Below are positions 37,000-49,100 of a stretch of 64,000 nucleotides of DNA, piece by piece; position 1 is the first letter of the stretch, and every line of letters starts with the position of its first letter. Made by a program: the position numbers and the translations under genes. The notes beneath the pieces are model-generated. The model did not search any database and had not been told where the DNA came from. It was given only the letters and a program-made list of their open reading frames with translations. The stretch spans positions 25,119,632-25,183,631 of the forward strand of contig NC_060885.1 in the NCBI RefSeq assembly GCF_014805685.1, written 5' to 3'. This stretch comes from Silurus meridionalis. Lineage: Eukaryota; Chordata; Actinopteri; Siluriformes; Siluridae.

Positions 37000-38269
37000 G
37001 TCAGGAGAAGAAAAAGACAGTAGGGTGAAAGGGAAGGAGTACAGGATTATCAATGATAGGAAATAAATGAGTATTAAAGAAAAGCAGAAAATTAGACAGC
37101 AAAGAAATAAATGCTCATTATATTGATGTGGAATATTGTGACCAATGACCTGACCACGACCAAAATGCATTAGTTGGAGTGAGTAGCCATCCTGTTGTGT
37201 GTATCGTGTTTATTATCCTCTCTGCTGGCACCTGCTCCCATACAGAGCTTGCCAACATTGTCACTACCCCCACCTCCCTTTCAGCTTCTATTTCTCTCCC
37301 AGCAAACCTATTGTCGCTAGTGATCTTCTGTGCAGGGGTCAATGAAAGGCACAAGTTGTTCATTTGGATATCTATTGCAGCATTATGATATCATGAAACA
37401 AGTGTTCCTGAGTGCAACGGCTCATCTGGAGCACCTGGGGAACTTGCTCTGGGCGACCCCCCCCAAAACAAAGAGAAAATGACCATAAGGCTAGAGATTG
37501 CCCCAAACTCGTCTCACCACATGGCTCACATTTATTAAAAAGGAAAGCCTTAATGGTGAGGCCAAGAAGTCATTTTTGAATGTATTATCTAATATATTGC
37601 AACACGGCAGTGGAAGCACTTTCATACATAAAGGCCTTCTTCCACAGGTCAATGCCTGTAGCTGTGGGTGTACTCTGTGTGTGTGCATGTGTGTATATAG
37701 CGAGAAAGAAAGAGGGGACAGAAAGAGGGCAATAAAATCTCAAGAGGCTCAAGCATAATGTGAAAATGGGAAGTATGTATACACTTTATATGTATATACC
37801 CTATGTGTATGTGGGTTTTCGTGCCTGACGGTGTAAAGATTATATATGCTTATATATATACATCAACGCTTGCCTCTTAGAAAGCTTTCCTCTTAAGTGT
37901 TTCATCAATAGGAAGCATTACTAATCACTTAAAAAAAAAGAAAAGAACATCAAAAGTCTTAAAAATCTTAACAAATATCTTTCAAGTTTTATTCCGATCA
38001 GAACTTAATAAATCAATGATTAATTTTTATAACTTTTTTTTTTAGAAAGTTTTAGATTCTAGAAAACAAGTATCTTCATCAATATATAGAATTCTCTACT
38101 TTATGCAATAAATTGATAGTTTCCCCCTTCATATTTTATTATATTTTATTTAACAAGTCAATTTACAGTACCTTTAAAGGTTAATGGCCCACAGGTGAAA
38201 TCAATTACTCTTTATCTCTAAAATCTACACGTGCGTGGCATAATAATAATTTTACAAATAATTTCAACG

Positions 38270-38600
38270 CCTGGAGATCCAATAGTCTAATGTGCATGAG
38301 TTTTTCTTTTTTTTTCCTTTTTTTTTTGCCGTACGGGGCCCATGAGGACGTACATAACTCCATGAAATAACAATATCATTAAAGCGCAGGCCAGAAAAAT
38401 AAATCATCTTTGCCATTAATGTCTGTTAACCTATTCAAATGAGCCTCTCCTTCCTAATGTCCACCCATCTGTGTAGTTTTGTTTTATATTCAAATCACCA
38501 TAATCAACTTTGCTGCATGCTGGAAACGATAATTAATGGCATCTACGTTTTCATACATGATAAATGAATATACAGTCTAATGGTATTATTTGAATAAAAG
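38270..38600. promoter_or_regulatory. candidate downstream conserved element
   Basis: Strongly enhancer-like texture: GCCATTAATGTCTGTTAACC near 38412, TATTCAAATGAGCC near 38431, TATTCAAATCACCATAATC near 38487, GATAATTAATGGCATC near 38528 and TGATAAATGAATAT near 38558. These give many homeodomain and POU-like ATTCAAAT words, free of simple repeats over about 300 bases. Confidence 0.4.
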
Positions 38601-39589
38601 TGAAAGCAGAAATTGATTGATATGATTAAAGAGAGAGGATGCTGGTTTTTTTCCCTTTGTACTGCTCTGGGTACGATATCCTCCGCCGTCTGCTGTGCAA
38701 ATAAGACCATATATCACGTAAAGGTTTAACCGAAAGACTAAAAATGGAGTATGAATATAATCATACAACTCACCGAGATGCTTTCAGGCAACTATAATAA
38801 TCGTCATTTTATTTTATTTATTTATTTATTTGCTAATTACATACCAGTATGCACACTGCTAGAATTATTGCTCTGACTCAGGTAATTGCATTTAAATTCA
38901 GTTTAGCCTGATTATGTTTTTCTAGTCTGCCGTACAGGCTACTGTGTGTTACGCCTACCTGTAATTTAATGCCTACAAGCCATTTAATATAACCGTGGAG
39001 TTTTGCAATGAGCTGTAAAATCTGACATTATTTCTGAATCACGGTATCTCTTTACGCTCAGTCTATAGAGCAAACCTACAAATCAGTCGAAATCACCAAG
39101 CTATGCCGTGTTCAATTGAGTAATTGAGTCTCTCCAGAAATGCTGTTCGCTTGGATCGGACTGATTCCTCAGACTGGAAGCAGAGTTATTCCTGTACATT
39201 TCGACATTGTCATGTTGAGATTTTCAAATACTGAGTTTCACACCGACTCTGTACACTATAACTACAGTTACAGTACATTGTGCGGTTTTATATAATATAT
39301 TTGAACAGACGGAACCGCAAAACGCCCATAAGCTCTAACGATGAGAACGTGAAGAGATGTGACTTTTATTGTAAAAATTGAAAGCAGTCAAAAAACATTT
39401 GAATAAGTGTACTGAACGCCGACGTCTACGCCACACATACACACACACACACAGAGCCATTTACGAATCAAACAAAGCTCGGCCAGGAGAACACACGGGA
39501 ATGAAAGCCTCTATTTTGGTCACCTCTCGCTCTCTCTCTCTCTATCTTCTCATCCCACCTGCTCGCAACTCATCTCGTTGTTTTTGGTC

Positions 39590-39790
39590 GTCATCAACGA
39601 GATGCTACATGCGGCATTGACAGGCGCATTATAGGGCGGTGGCGCTGCTCATTACCCGGCGGAGGAGGCCGATCAGAGGTAAAGCGCCTCAGAATCTCCG
39701 CTGTCACTCTCCTGACATGCAATTGTAACAATAACAATTACTTCCATTAGCCGTGTCATAAACAATCCCTCCGAGGTAGCGCAATAACAA
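39590..39790. promoter_or_regulatory. candidate downstream conserved element (SOX/MEIS-like words)
   Basis: A CpG-bearing start (CATTACCCGGCGGAGGAGGC near 39650) is followed by GCTGTCACTCTCCTGACATG near 39700, then TGTAACAATAACAATTAC near 39724 (two adjacent SOX-like ACAAT cores) and CCATTAGCCGTGTCATAAAC near 39747. Compact and non-repetitive. The enhancer call is inference. Confidence 0.4.
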
Positions 39791-40439
39791 AGCGTTATAT
39801 TCCATATATTTATATTCAATATAAACAAATGCCAGTAGGTAACAAGTCATTTGCAAAAAGACAAATGCAATATGATGCATGTGACTATACTCTTTAAAAA
39901 AGAAACAAGCTCGGGACAGAAAATATCCAGCACTTTAAAGGACTGTACCATTAACCTGAACCTCAAAAAGCATGTGTATTTTATGATTTATTTTACATTT
40001 GTAGTTTGACATTATTATCATTATTATTACCAAATTAAATATGGATATCGATCCAAACTCATGCTATCATTTCTGATAGCCATTGCAGTGGAAATAAGAT
40101 TAAATAAAAAGAAAATAAAACTGATATAAATACCACATTAACCCAATGAAGATAAAATTTATATTCAAATGCTTGTTTCTAAAATACAGTTAATAATTTT
40201 TGTTATTATTGTACGCGCCATGTAAATTAAACCATCTTAAATTAAACTATGAATAAATAGAATTATATTTTAAAACGTGAAATGCACCGTTTCATATTTA
40301 AATTCACAAGGGGCAGATATATTAATAAAACCTTGCGCTATATCCGAAAGCACAGAACTAACTAAATATTAAATTAATCAACATCGTTATTTCCTAGCTA
40401 TCATGTGTCGATGAGTGATATATCGATATCGGTTTGATT

Positions 40440-40760
40440 TACACTAATTGGAGACTTGTGCAGTAACCCAGCCAGCGCCTCTCTCCACTCTCTCCAGCCG
40501 CACCACCATCTGAAAATCCCTAATTAGGAGAGCTGCGGAGCAATTAACACGTGTCACAGTCGACATCATCAGGTGCCGCTCTAATTTCATCACTACAAGA
40601 GATTTTTTTCTTTTTCTCTTTCTTTCGGAGTTTCTCTGAAACCCGCAGGCTGGAACGGACTCCCGTCTTTTAGCGCAAGCTACACGAGCTCCCGGTCCGC
40701 CGTGCGTGCTTTGTTACCGACAGCCAAATCAACCCAAACCAGTGAACAGAGCAGGATAAC
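40440..40760. promoter_or_regulatory. candidate downstream conserved element with paired homeodomain site
   Basis: Contains the perfect palindrome CCTAATTAGG (near 40519), CAATTAACACGTGTCACAG near 40541 (homeodomain core plus E-box-like ACACGTGT), CATCATCAGGTGCCGCTC near 40564 (CAGGTG E-box) and an E-box CATCTG near 40508. Then follows a CpG-rich segment (CCCGGTCCGCCGTGCGTGC near 40691) up to a CT/CA microsatellite. Confidence 0.4.
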
Positions 40761-40773
40761 AATCGAGGCGACA

Positions 40774-40778
<5 letters not shown>

Positions 40779-40852
<74 letters not shown>
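40779..40852. repeat. (CT)n(CA)n compound microsatellite
   Basis: CT tract to 40815, then CA tract to 40852. It has the same CT-to-CA arrangement as 25887-25980. Confidence 0.97.
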
Positions 40853-40855
<3 letters not shown>

Positions 40856-40975
40856 TCACAGCGGGAGAAACGATATCAGTGAGCGACTGTTTATAATGTA
40901 AGAACTGAACATATTTTGGTCGCTTTTGTTCAAAAAATATTGGAAGTGGAAATTTTATATACAGTTACAACAACC

Positions 40976-40978
40976 ATT

Positions 40979-41034
<56 letters not shown>

Positions 41035-41178
41035 CATCATCATCATCGTTATTATTAATAATAATAATAATAATTATTATTATTATCATCATCATCGTTA
41101 TTATAATAATAATAATAATAATTATTATTATTATTATTATTATTATCATCATCATCGTTATTATTAATAATAACGATG

Positions 41179-41224
<46 letters not shown>

Positions 41225-41235
41225 TAACAATAATA
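40976..41235. repeat. (ATT)n/(ATC)n/(AAT)n array with higher-order units and hairpins
   Basis: About 260 bases of trinucleotide repeat. ATT runs change to ATCATCATCG, then TTATT and AAT runs, and this pattern recurs with CGTTATT at 41047, 41096 and 41156. A perfect 30-base palindrome lies at 41151-41180. It yields long spurious homopolymer frames on both strands. Confidence 0.95.
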
Positions 41236-41390
41236 AAATACATCAGAGATAAAAACAATCGGAGCTGAATTAGATATGAACAGCTGCGATTGAATGTCTA
41301 TTTTTAGGATTAGACCTAACACCGATTTTTAGATTAGTTTATATTTCGTTATTAGTCTAACCAATAATAAATGTTTCATCGTGTTTTCTG

Positions 41391-41429
<39 letters not shown>

Positions 41430-41431
41430 TT
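41391..41431. repeat. (TTTA)n microsatellite
   Basis: About ten TTTA units. Confidence 0.97.
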
Positions 41432-42039
41432 TTTTACAAATGGCAGCATTTCATGTAAATCACATTTAATAATGTTCTTCATTCACTGTAATAATATAAG
41501 AAAACAAAAATAGGCATTGCATAAGGAAATTAGTATGATTTTATTATAACGTTGTTAAATATAGATAATAATTACTCATGTTTATTGGTGTTTAAATAAC
41601 GTTGCCTGCGAAACTATAAAGATTAAAAACAGGAAGCCTTTTTACCAGGGTTTTGTAAAAGTCATATATTAAACAATCATTTTTCATCAAAACTCGGTCA
41701 GTTGTGTGAAGAGTGTGAGGTTAATGCATCCACAAACAATGGGATTAAAAATGTAACTTTTTATTTTTATACCATCTTAACGATAATCGATTAAAAACAG
41801 CACTGACGTTTCTGTTCTTTTATTCAACAGTCTTTCTATGTTGGAAATCATTAAAGAAGAACACATTAGTAGACTTAACTCCAGGTAGATGTGCCTAGTT
41901 AAGTACAATTCCCAGTGGGTAGAAGAGAACAATAGCCGTTTAGCGCGTTGTGCAGGAGGAGACACTCATTTTTTTTTTTTTACCGTCGTTAGAAAAAGTG
42001 AGAGAGAGAATGAGAGAGAGAGAGAGAGATGGAGGGGGT

Positions 42040-42190
42040 CTCGAGACAATGGGCGGGGCTTCTCTCTGTCAATCAGCTGCTGCGACCCGCATTCCTTGTT
42101 TTTGCCTTGTGCATCATATTTGCATCTCATTATTCCCAGGCTGAGAAGGCCTTCAGTTCATTAACGACATCCTTTGACGATTTCCCATAA
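42040..42190. promoter_or_regulatory. candidate enhancer with PBX-MEIS and octamer sites
   Basis: Holds CTGTCAATCA at 42066-42075, the reverse complement of TGATTGACAG, the consensus composite site for PBX-MEIS/PREP heterodimers. Fifty bases on is a perfect octamer ATTTGCAT (42118-42125), with GGGCGGGGC just before (42051-42059) and homeodomain-like CATTAACG near 42160. The clustering in a unique block downstream of meis1 makes autoregulation plausible. Binding is not shown. Confidence 0.45.
42066..42075 (-). promoter_or_regulatory. PBX-MEIS composite site (TGATTGACAG)
   Basis: An exact ten-base match on the minus strand: PBX half TGAT, MEIS half TGACAG. I saw no other exact copy in the window. 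One AGATTGACAG at 61998-62007 lies inside a transposon. Confidence 0.6.
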
Positions 42191-45100
42191 TTCCATGGTT
42201 CTCTTGGACTACCTGCCTCTCACACTAGGCAAAAGGGAAAAGAGTAAAGAAAAAGAAGATTTGAAGAACAAGAACAGAAAAAGAAGGCCAAAAAGCAAGA
42301 AGAGAAGGAGCAGGTGTGAAATGGGTAACCTTTTACACAATGACAAACATGGAGGTGGAGAGAATATGCAGAGGTGGTAGGAAATGTCTTTTTCTGTCTT
42401 TTTGTATTTCAGGATCTCTTGTGGAATCAGACACCATTTTGTAGTTAATCAGCCTTCTGTCATGATGGATCCCTCAGCAGGTCATGGGTCAAAGTTGAAC
42501 TGGAGGTCAGAATTAACACTGCATGAGAGTCAAGCTTCAGACTTGGACGCTGATTTGGCAGAGGGCAGTGTCTCTGTGCAAGTCAGGACTGGGTTATTTT
42601 TAAACTTTAGGTATGAAACACAAAGAGGAGGTGAATAACAATGAGATGTAATCTCCATTACACTTTACTAAATGCATGACAACCACTGACCAAAACCTGG
42701 TTCAGTGGAGAGATGAATACAAATTTTAATAGCTCATAAAACACATTGATTCCACTCAGTGAAGTTTTTTGTAACTGCATTATTCCTAAAGACTCTTTTT
42801 TTCATGATGGCTGAAAAGCTTTTCACCATGGCCTCTGCTGAAACTCCATCAGGACCAGAGAGAAGAGTAGAAAATGGGGCGAGCCATGAATGTAGTGGCA
42901 TGATTGGTGAGAAGAGAGAGGCTCTCTCTTTTTTTACACACGCATAGATGCTCAGACACACTGTAAAAAAATGTCACTCCAAGCCTTTCACATGCAAAGC
43001 ACACAGTCATAAGCCCCGCGTGAATGGAAATGGGGTTCAGATAAAAGGTCCAGCATTGTCTCTTGATTAAAACCCTCTCAGCCATATTCTTGTTTGCTCC
43101 ACCCATGACATGCGCCATTTGCTCCTGTGAAAATGGCCCTGATGTTGATTCACTCACCAGTCGAGCTTGGCCTCGGGGCTAGATAAATAAACAGGCATCT
43201 GTTGTTTTATTTAATGCTTACTTCATCTCATAGTTCTCTTTCTTGCATGGTGGGCTGGGGGTCGCAGGGCTTCACAAGACAAGTCCATTTAGTAGAACAT
43301 ACACACACTTTATCATTCAGAAAGAGAGGTGTAACATGGCATTTAACTGGATCCCTGAACAAACTTCTTTGTTAGAGTGTGTATTGTAGGGGATCACTGA
43401 GCCACACGGTCACAGTCAACTTCACATTCAGCCCTATAGGCATTGTTCATAACAGTTCGAGAAACCTCCACAGCACTGTCTTTGCCTCTATTTTGGAGGC
43501 TTAATTTATTGTAGCTAAATTCATGCTAAAATCAATTCTAAATACATAAAAATAACGAATAATCTGTATTTTCTATCAGATCAGATCAAATACTCTAAAA
43601 CATTTAATCTACAAGTTGTTATGTGAAAGAATAAATCATGTGCAAATGTTTGTGGAATACTGAAACCCTTTTCCTTAACCATGGGCTCTGTACTCAGGTC
43701 ATGAGACTGTAAATATACAAGCAAAGACCTGAAGCGATAAATCTTCCTGAGCAGATCCTGCTGTCCCACCACACTGCCATTACTACACACACAACACACA
43801 CTCTCTCTCAGACCACAGATCATGGTCTACTCTTCATTCAAACACTGTTTTACTTGTCCTCTTTTAACAGAGAAATCAGTCATGCCTGGAATGACATGTG
43901 AGTTTGCAAACAACGCCAGTCTCTGGTTTCTCTGGATTTCAGATAAACCAGAAGCTATTGAGTTACACTGTTTTCCTACATAGGGCATACTACCTACTAT
44001 ATCTCTGTTTTTGTAGGGTGTGAAATTTATTGTGCTTTAGCCACAAGCTATTTTTCCACCCACATTGAATTTACAATGGATTTTCAGCCAGCCATTTGTA
44101 TTTTATTTTTATATATTTATCAGTCACACAAAACCCCCAAAACACTGGTTTTCCTCAAAGGCACATGGGCTGAACTGAATAGAAGGAAAACCATTTTGTC
44201 ATAATTAATAATGTGTTTTACAGAGATTTTAGCAGCATTCACAATCTAAAACATGTTTTATCAATTCCAGTTGCAGGCTTTGCAAAACCGCCAAATTTAT
44301 ATAAAACACAATACATTTTAAAATAAATATAATCTGCTACAATTATGATAGCTAAAATTTGATAATAATGCTGACCACAATATTATTTCATTTTGTAAAA
44401 GCTTTTATGCTAGTAAGCATCTTTCATTTTTAATATTTTTATTTTTTAAACTAAATGTTTAGACGAAATATTGCAATTAACAAAATATTTCACTTCTATC
44501 TTTTTTTTTTATGAATTTTTCTAAATAAACATATTGTTATTAAAATGATAGAAAAATTTCATTTCATTGATGATTTTTATTTTTGCAAATTAAATTATAT
44601 ATTTAATATGTACCTCTCTCCTGTCTGGAGCCAATATTAAGTTGAACCAATCTTATAAAGTTTTCCTCATAGCATGAAAATTGTGGATGCACTATTTGGA
44701 TACATGACTGCTATTTTGCAGTCCCTCTCCTTGAATGTTTAATGTTTGGGACATAAGGAAAGAACAAAAGCTGGTGAACCATTTCCTCTGAGAGCTGCTG
44801 CTGTTAGGATATGAGACTGGACTCCTGCTGCCCCCTACAGAATCACAACTATCAGCTCACTAGATGATATGTTGTGTGCTTATTTACAGAATTGTGTCAT
44901 AGAAGACTATATTTATATAATATGCTTATAAAGCATTCTTTTAAAACAAGTTAAATGTCAATCCTCAATCTTAATATATAATGTAGCATTGAAACTGAAA
45001 TATGTCACATAGCAGTGTACACTAATCAGCTATAACTTTAAAAACAATTGTCTAATATTGTTGTCAGGTTCACTCTGTGCCACCAAAATAGTTCTGTCCC

Positions 45101-45927
45101 ATCGAAGCATGGAATCCACAAAATCTCTAATAGTGTTCTGTCATATCATTTTTACAGTGTGGCAGGGTGCATTATTCTGCTGAAAGAGACCACTGCTATT
45201 ATAGAATACTGTTGCTATAAAGTGGTGTACTTGGTCTGCAACAATGTTTAGGAAGGTGGTACACATCAGAAAAATCCACATTAATGTCAGGACCTTAAGT
45301 TTCTTAGCTAAACATTATCCAGAACATCACATTGCCTCTGCCAGCTTGTTTTCTATCCATAGCACATCTGTTCCCTACTCCGAGTGACATGCACACTCAA
45401 CTGTAGACATATATAAAAGAAAATGTGAATCAGACCTCCTTTTGTAGCTCATCAGGCCTTCTTCTATTGCTCAATGGTCTAGTGGTATAGTAGCTCTTCT
45501 GTGTGATTTGGCCCTGAAGGGCTAGCCTTCTTTTACAAGCCTTGCATTTTTGGTAGGTAATAACCACTGAATTATTGGGAACACCCCATAAGACCTGTGG
45601 TTTTAAAGAAGCTCTGACACAGTGGTTGAGCGATCGCAATTTGGACCTTGTTAAAGTTGCTGAGATCCTTATGCTTACCGAATCTTCCTGCTTCCAATAC
45701 TTTAACTTGGAAAACTGACTGATAATCATTATTATTCACTTCAACTGACAGTGGTTATAATGTTACAGTTAACTGGTGTAAATGAACCAACACTGAACTG
45801 ACGATTTGATTTGATATGAATTTAGGCCTACTGTTCTGTATAAAGTGTTGGTAAACAAGCCTGGAAAAGAGAATTCAGTCAAAAGGAACTGCTTGGATTG
45901 TGTCATGCACAGGCGATGAAGGCAGGC

Positions 45928-46468
45928 CAGTCTCACCCCACATCGTCACATATCGACGTTGCCTCGGATGGCGTAGACATCCGACGCAGAAGGGAGCCCC
46001 TTTGCGTCGCTTTTCAACGTAGATGGCCTATACACTTAATCACTTATTATTTATAATAAATATTATTTATATTAATAAACACTTATTATTTATAATAATA
46101 AGTGTATTGGATTATTTATACTATATTTAATAAATAATAATGTTACGAAATGTCCACTACATACGACCGATTCGTTGGTTGTCCCCCGGCCGCGTCCAAA
46201 TCCGAAGATGACCTGAACCCTAACCCTAACCCTAACCCAAACCCTAACCCTAACCCTAACCGTAACCCAAACCCTAACCCTAATCCGAAGATGATTTGCA
46301 ATTAAGTGTATAGGACGGGCATCTACGTTGAAAAGCGACGCTGGATTTGCACTGAAGTGTATAGGACGGCCATCTACGTTGAAAAGCGACGCAAAGGGGC
46401 TCCCTTCTGCTTCGGATGTCTACGCCATTCGAGGCAACGTTGATATGTGACGATGTGGGGTGAGACTG
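45928..46468. mobile_element. MITE-like DNA element with ~100-base TIRs and internal telomere-like repeats
   Basis: The left end starts CAGTCTCACCCCACATCGTC (45928) and the right end finishes GACGATGTGGGGTGAGACTG (46449-46468), its exact reverse complement. The inverted match continues inward about 100 bases (GTAGACATCCGACGCAGAAG left, CTTCTGCTTCGGATGTCTAC right). Inside are AT-rich TTATAATAAATATTATT sequence, a TTAGGG-type telomeric array (46215-46283) and a 51-base tandem duplication (GATTTGCA at 46293 and 46344). There is no transposase frame, so it is non-autonomous. I cannot define a clean target duplication; GATGAAGG occurs near both ends but at unequal distance. Confidence 0.75.
46215..46283. 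repeat. interstitial telomere-like (CCCTAA)n array
   Basis: About eleven CCCTAA/CCCAAA/CCGTAA units in a row within the MITE-like element. Flanking copies of ATCCGAAGATGA on both sides show that the array sits in a small duplicated frame. Confidence 0.92.
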
Positions 46469-47103
46469 TGTAGATGAAGGTGATAAATCTTATTTCATTT
46501 GGAAAGTCTATATTAGAGTGGATACATTTATGTAATGTTATAATTATGTGTTCTGTATTTCTTAAATCTACCTGCTAGTTCTCGGTGAAATAAATATATT
46601 CTTTAGCTACAAGAAATTATTAATGTCTTATTTCAGAAGGTTAAATCTTAGTTTAAATCTTTTTTTTAAAGTTAAATCCTTTTCACAAACATACTGTATG
46701 CTCTAAGATAATTTAAAATAATCCATAAGCACCGGGGATAATGTACAATAAGAATGTAACTAAATTATACAAATAAGCCACTTATAACCTGAGTAGGACA
46801 AAAAGAGGCATTAGTAAATCTCAATGTTTTCAGTGCCCCTGAACTCAAAGTAGATTTCAAAGGATTTGCATGTAACTGTAGATTTAAATTTCCTTTTTTC
46901 CAGAGGGCTTGGTGTCACATTCAGAGTTGAAGTCTGCTCCTGTCTGAGAGACAGAAGGTATGTGCATCCAAGCTGCAGCTATTGTCTGCTGAAAGAAATA
47001 AAACTGAATGGATCACTTTCATCTCTGCCTGTTCTGAACCCAATTACACAAAATGGTATATACATACATATATAATTTACTGGATTTACTGATTGCACAT
47101 TAA

Positions 47104-47105
<2 letters not shown>

Positions 47106-47178
<73 letters not shown>
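47106..47178. repeat. (TA)n microsatellite
   Basis: A pure TA tract of about 73 bases. Confidence 0.97.
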
Positions 47179-47183
<5 letters not shown>

Positions 47184-47743
47184 AATATGTTTTTCTATAT
47201 GCAACAGAACGTATATTTCAACAGTTTGTAATTTATTCCCTACCTGTCTAACACTGAATCACTAGATAAAATATTTATACATTAACATTTTTCACTCAAA
47301 CATTATGCGCATGATATGATTTTGTTTGTTCCAAAATATAAAAGAGTTAAAAAAAACCTACAATATAATAAAACAATATAACTACATAAAACAATATAAT
47401 ACATTTCAGGTTTCTTTAATACAGTGTGTATATTACACAGCTAATAGAACACATATCTGTACCATGTTTAGTTCTAATAATACAAATAAATTTCAGCCTA
47501 ATGATTTTTCTGTAAAAAAAAAATACACAAAATTCAGGTCACTTTTTTCAGCAGAACTTCCAGTGGAATAAATTGTGCTGGATGTGTGTGACAGATCTGG
47601 GAGGCTATTTCTCAGGCTGGGCCATGAGCTTGTTGTCTGCTCTGAGAATTGGAGGAGTTGCTGCTTCCGCAGAGGAAAGACCCAGCAACGGTCACAACAC
47701 ACCACAGCCCTACTCCATGACAGCCCATACATCCGTATGTGGC

Positions 47744-47795
<52 letters not shown>
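47744..47795. repeat. (CA)n microsatellite
   Basis: A pure CA tract of about 52 bases. Confidence 0.97.
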
Positions 47796-47798
<3 letters not shown>

Positions 47799-48689
47799 CC
47801 CACACTGCTGTACTCTGACAATTGCCCTGCATACCACCAGCTACCAAGTCACCAGAAACCATGAGAGATTTAGTAGTGTAAGTCATACATTGCTTGATTA
47901 ATTACAAGAAGCTCTGCATCTGTTCTGTTATGCATCTGATACTGAAACAAAAGAGCTAAATTACATTAGCTGAGAAAGTTGAGACTTTCTGTATTTTTTT
48001 AAATAATCTAAACCTAATAATAAATAACTATAAACACATCTTGCATTTATGATCTACATGTTTAGAAACATGTCTAGCAGTCAGTAAGGTTTCTCTTTGG
48101 CATGAAAACATGCATCCTTTTATTTCTTTAGAGAAAAAAAGCGAGGCTGATGACAGAATACATTAATAAGCAAGTGATAACAGTAATAACATATTTAAAA
48201 AGTTAAATAAATAAAAATACTAGTTTACAAATTGCTATTGTAAAATCAGAATAAAACACTTTGGACTGTGCCATTATTAGATGTTAATCAGCTTTAGACT
48301 TTAGAAAAATCTAACTTTTATATAGTTATGTATAGGGTCAAAACACCTGTCAGTGATTTTTTTCCTATAACAGCATGCTCAGAAATGTAGTGTTCCAGTA
48401 TTTGCTAGTCAGGAGGTTTTGAATGAAAATATAATTTAAAATCATTACATTATAAAGCATTACATTATATGGCTCAACAAATACAATAACAAATATTTCT
48501 GGAAATTGTGCCAACAATAATAAAGCAAAGAATGAGAGTAAACAAACTCACCAAATGAATACTCATTACACTCATCGGTCTGTGTGGGTAATTTATATGT
48601 AATTGGCTGAAGAACTGAGAGTTTAGTCGAGTGGATCGGCACCTAGTGTAACTTTGCACTTCTGCAGGTTCAAGATATTACAAGTGACC

Positions 48690-48960
48690 TTTGACCCTGC
48701 TGCCACCCTGGGGTAAAATGGCTAGCCTGGTCTCAATCCACTCTTTCAGACGTCAAAGAAAAGGGGGAGGGGGGGGTGAAGGAGGAGTTATCTAGTGACC
48801 CATCCTTTATCGGCGACACAAACTTGCAGCGCCTCATGGCTCCAGGGTTCTCCTGTGGCTATGCAGATGAGAGAGGAGGCTTAAAAATGAATTTTAATCA
48901 CTTTGGGAATCTCCAATTTCTGAGCTGCTACCCGCCGTGAATCTGTCTGCTCAGGACTCA
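48690..48960. promoter_or_regulatory. candidate downstream conserved element
   Basis: A unique block with TTATCGGCGACACAAACTTG near 48808, CAGCGCCTCATGGCTCC near 48827, GCTATGCAGATGAGAG near 48858, AATTTTAATCACTTTGGG near 48890 and GAGCTGCTACCCGCCGTG near 48921. A G-rich run (48762-48778) precedes it. Moderate CpG content and absence of repeats suggest constraint. Confidence 0.35.
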
Positions 48961-49004
48961 TACCAGAAATGACAAAGTGGCTTCAGTGAAGCCAAACTCT
49001 CTCA

Positions 49005-49056
49005 TGCAGACACACACACAAACACACACACGTACGCATGCACGATTGCACGCGTG

Positions 49057-49098
<42 letters not shown>
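49005..49098. repeat. (CA)n microsatellite, interrupted
   Basis: CA units interrupted by ACGTACGCATGCACG and CACGCGTGCTC, then a pure CA tract to 49098. Confidence 0.95.

Positions 49099-49100
<2 letters not shown>

Larger units (their letters stand above)
33870..38269. other. intergenic desert
   Basis: No exon is recognised. It holds a T20 homopolymer (35491-35511), a GA tract (36951-36994), an 8-C run near 37457 and one candidate element (36600-36920). The remainder is AT-rich unique sequence. Confidence 0.6.
41432..45927. other. intergenic desert
   Basis: No exon is recognised. The notable piece is the block at 42040-42190. Elsewhere it is AT-rich unique sequence, with an A/G-rich stretch at 42230-42320 that gives a Lys-rich frame without splice or family support. 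Confidence 0.6.

Noticed and set aside
40916..41258. Long homopolymer frames (poly-Ile, poly-Asn, poly-Leu)
   Set aside because: They come from the ATT/ATC/AAT array and occur on both strands in all frames.
42174..42380. Lys-rich 68-residue frame
   Set aside because: It arises from an A/G-rich stretch, with no splice signals or family similarity.
46215..46283. Chromosome-fusion scar or true telomere
   Set aside because: The CCCTAA units lie inside a mobile-element-like structure with inverted ends, which explains them better.
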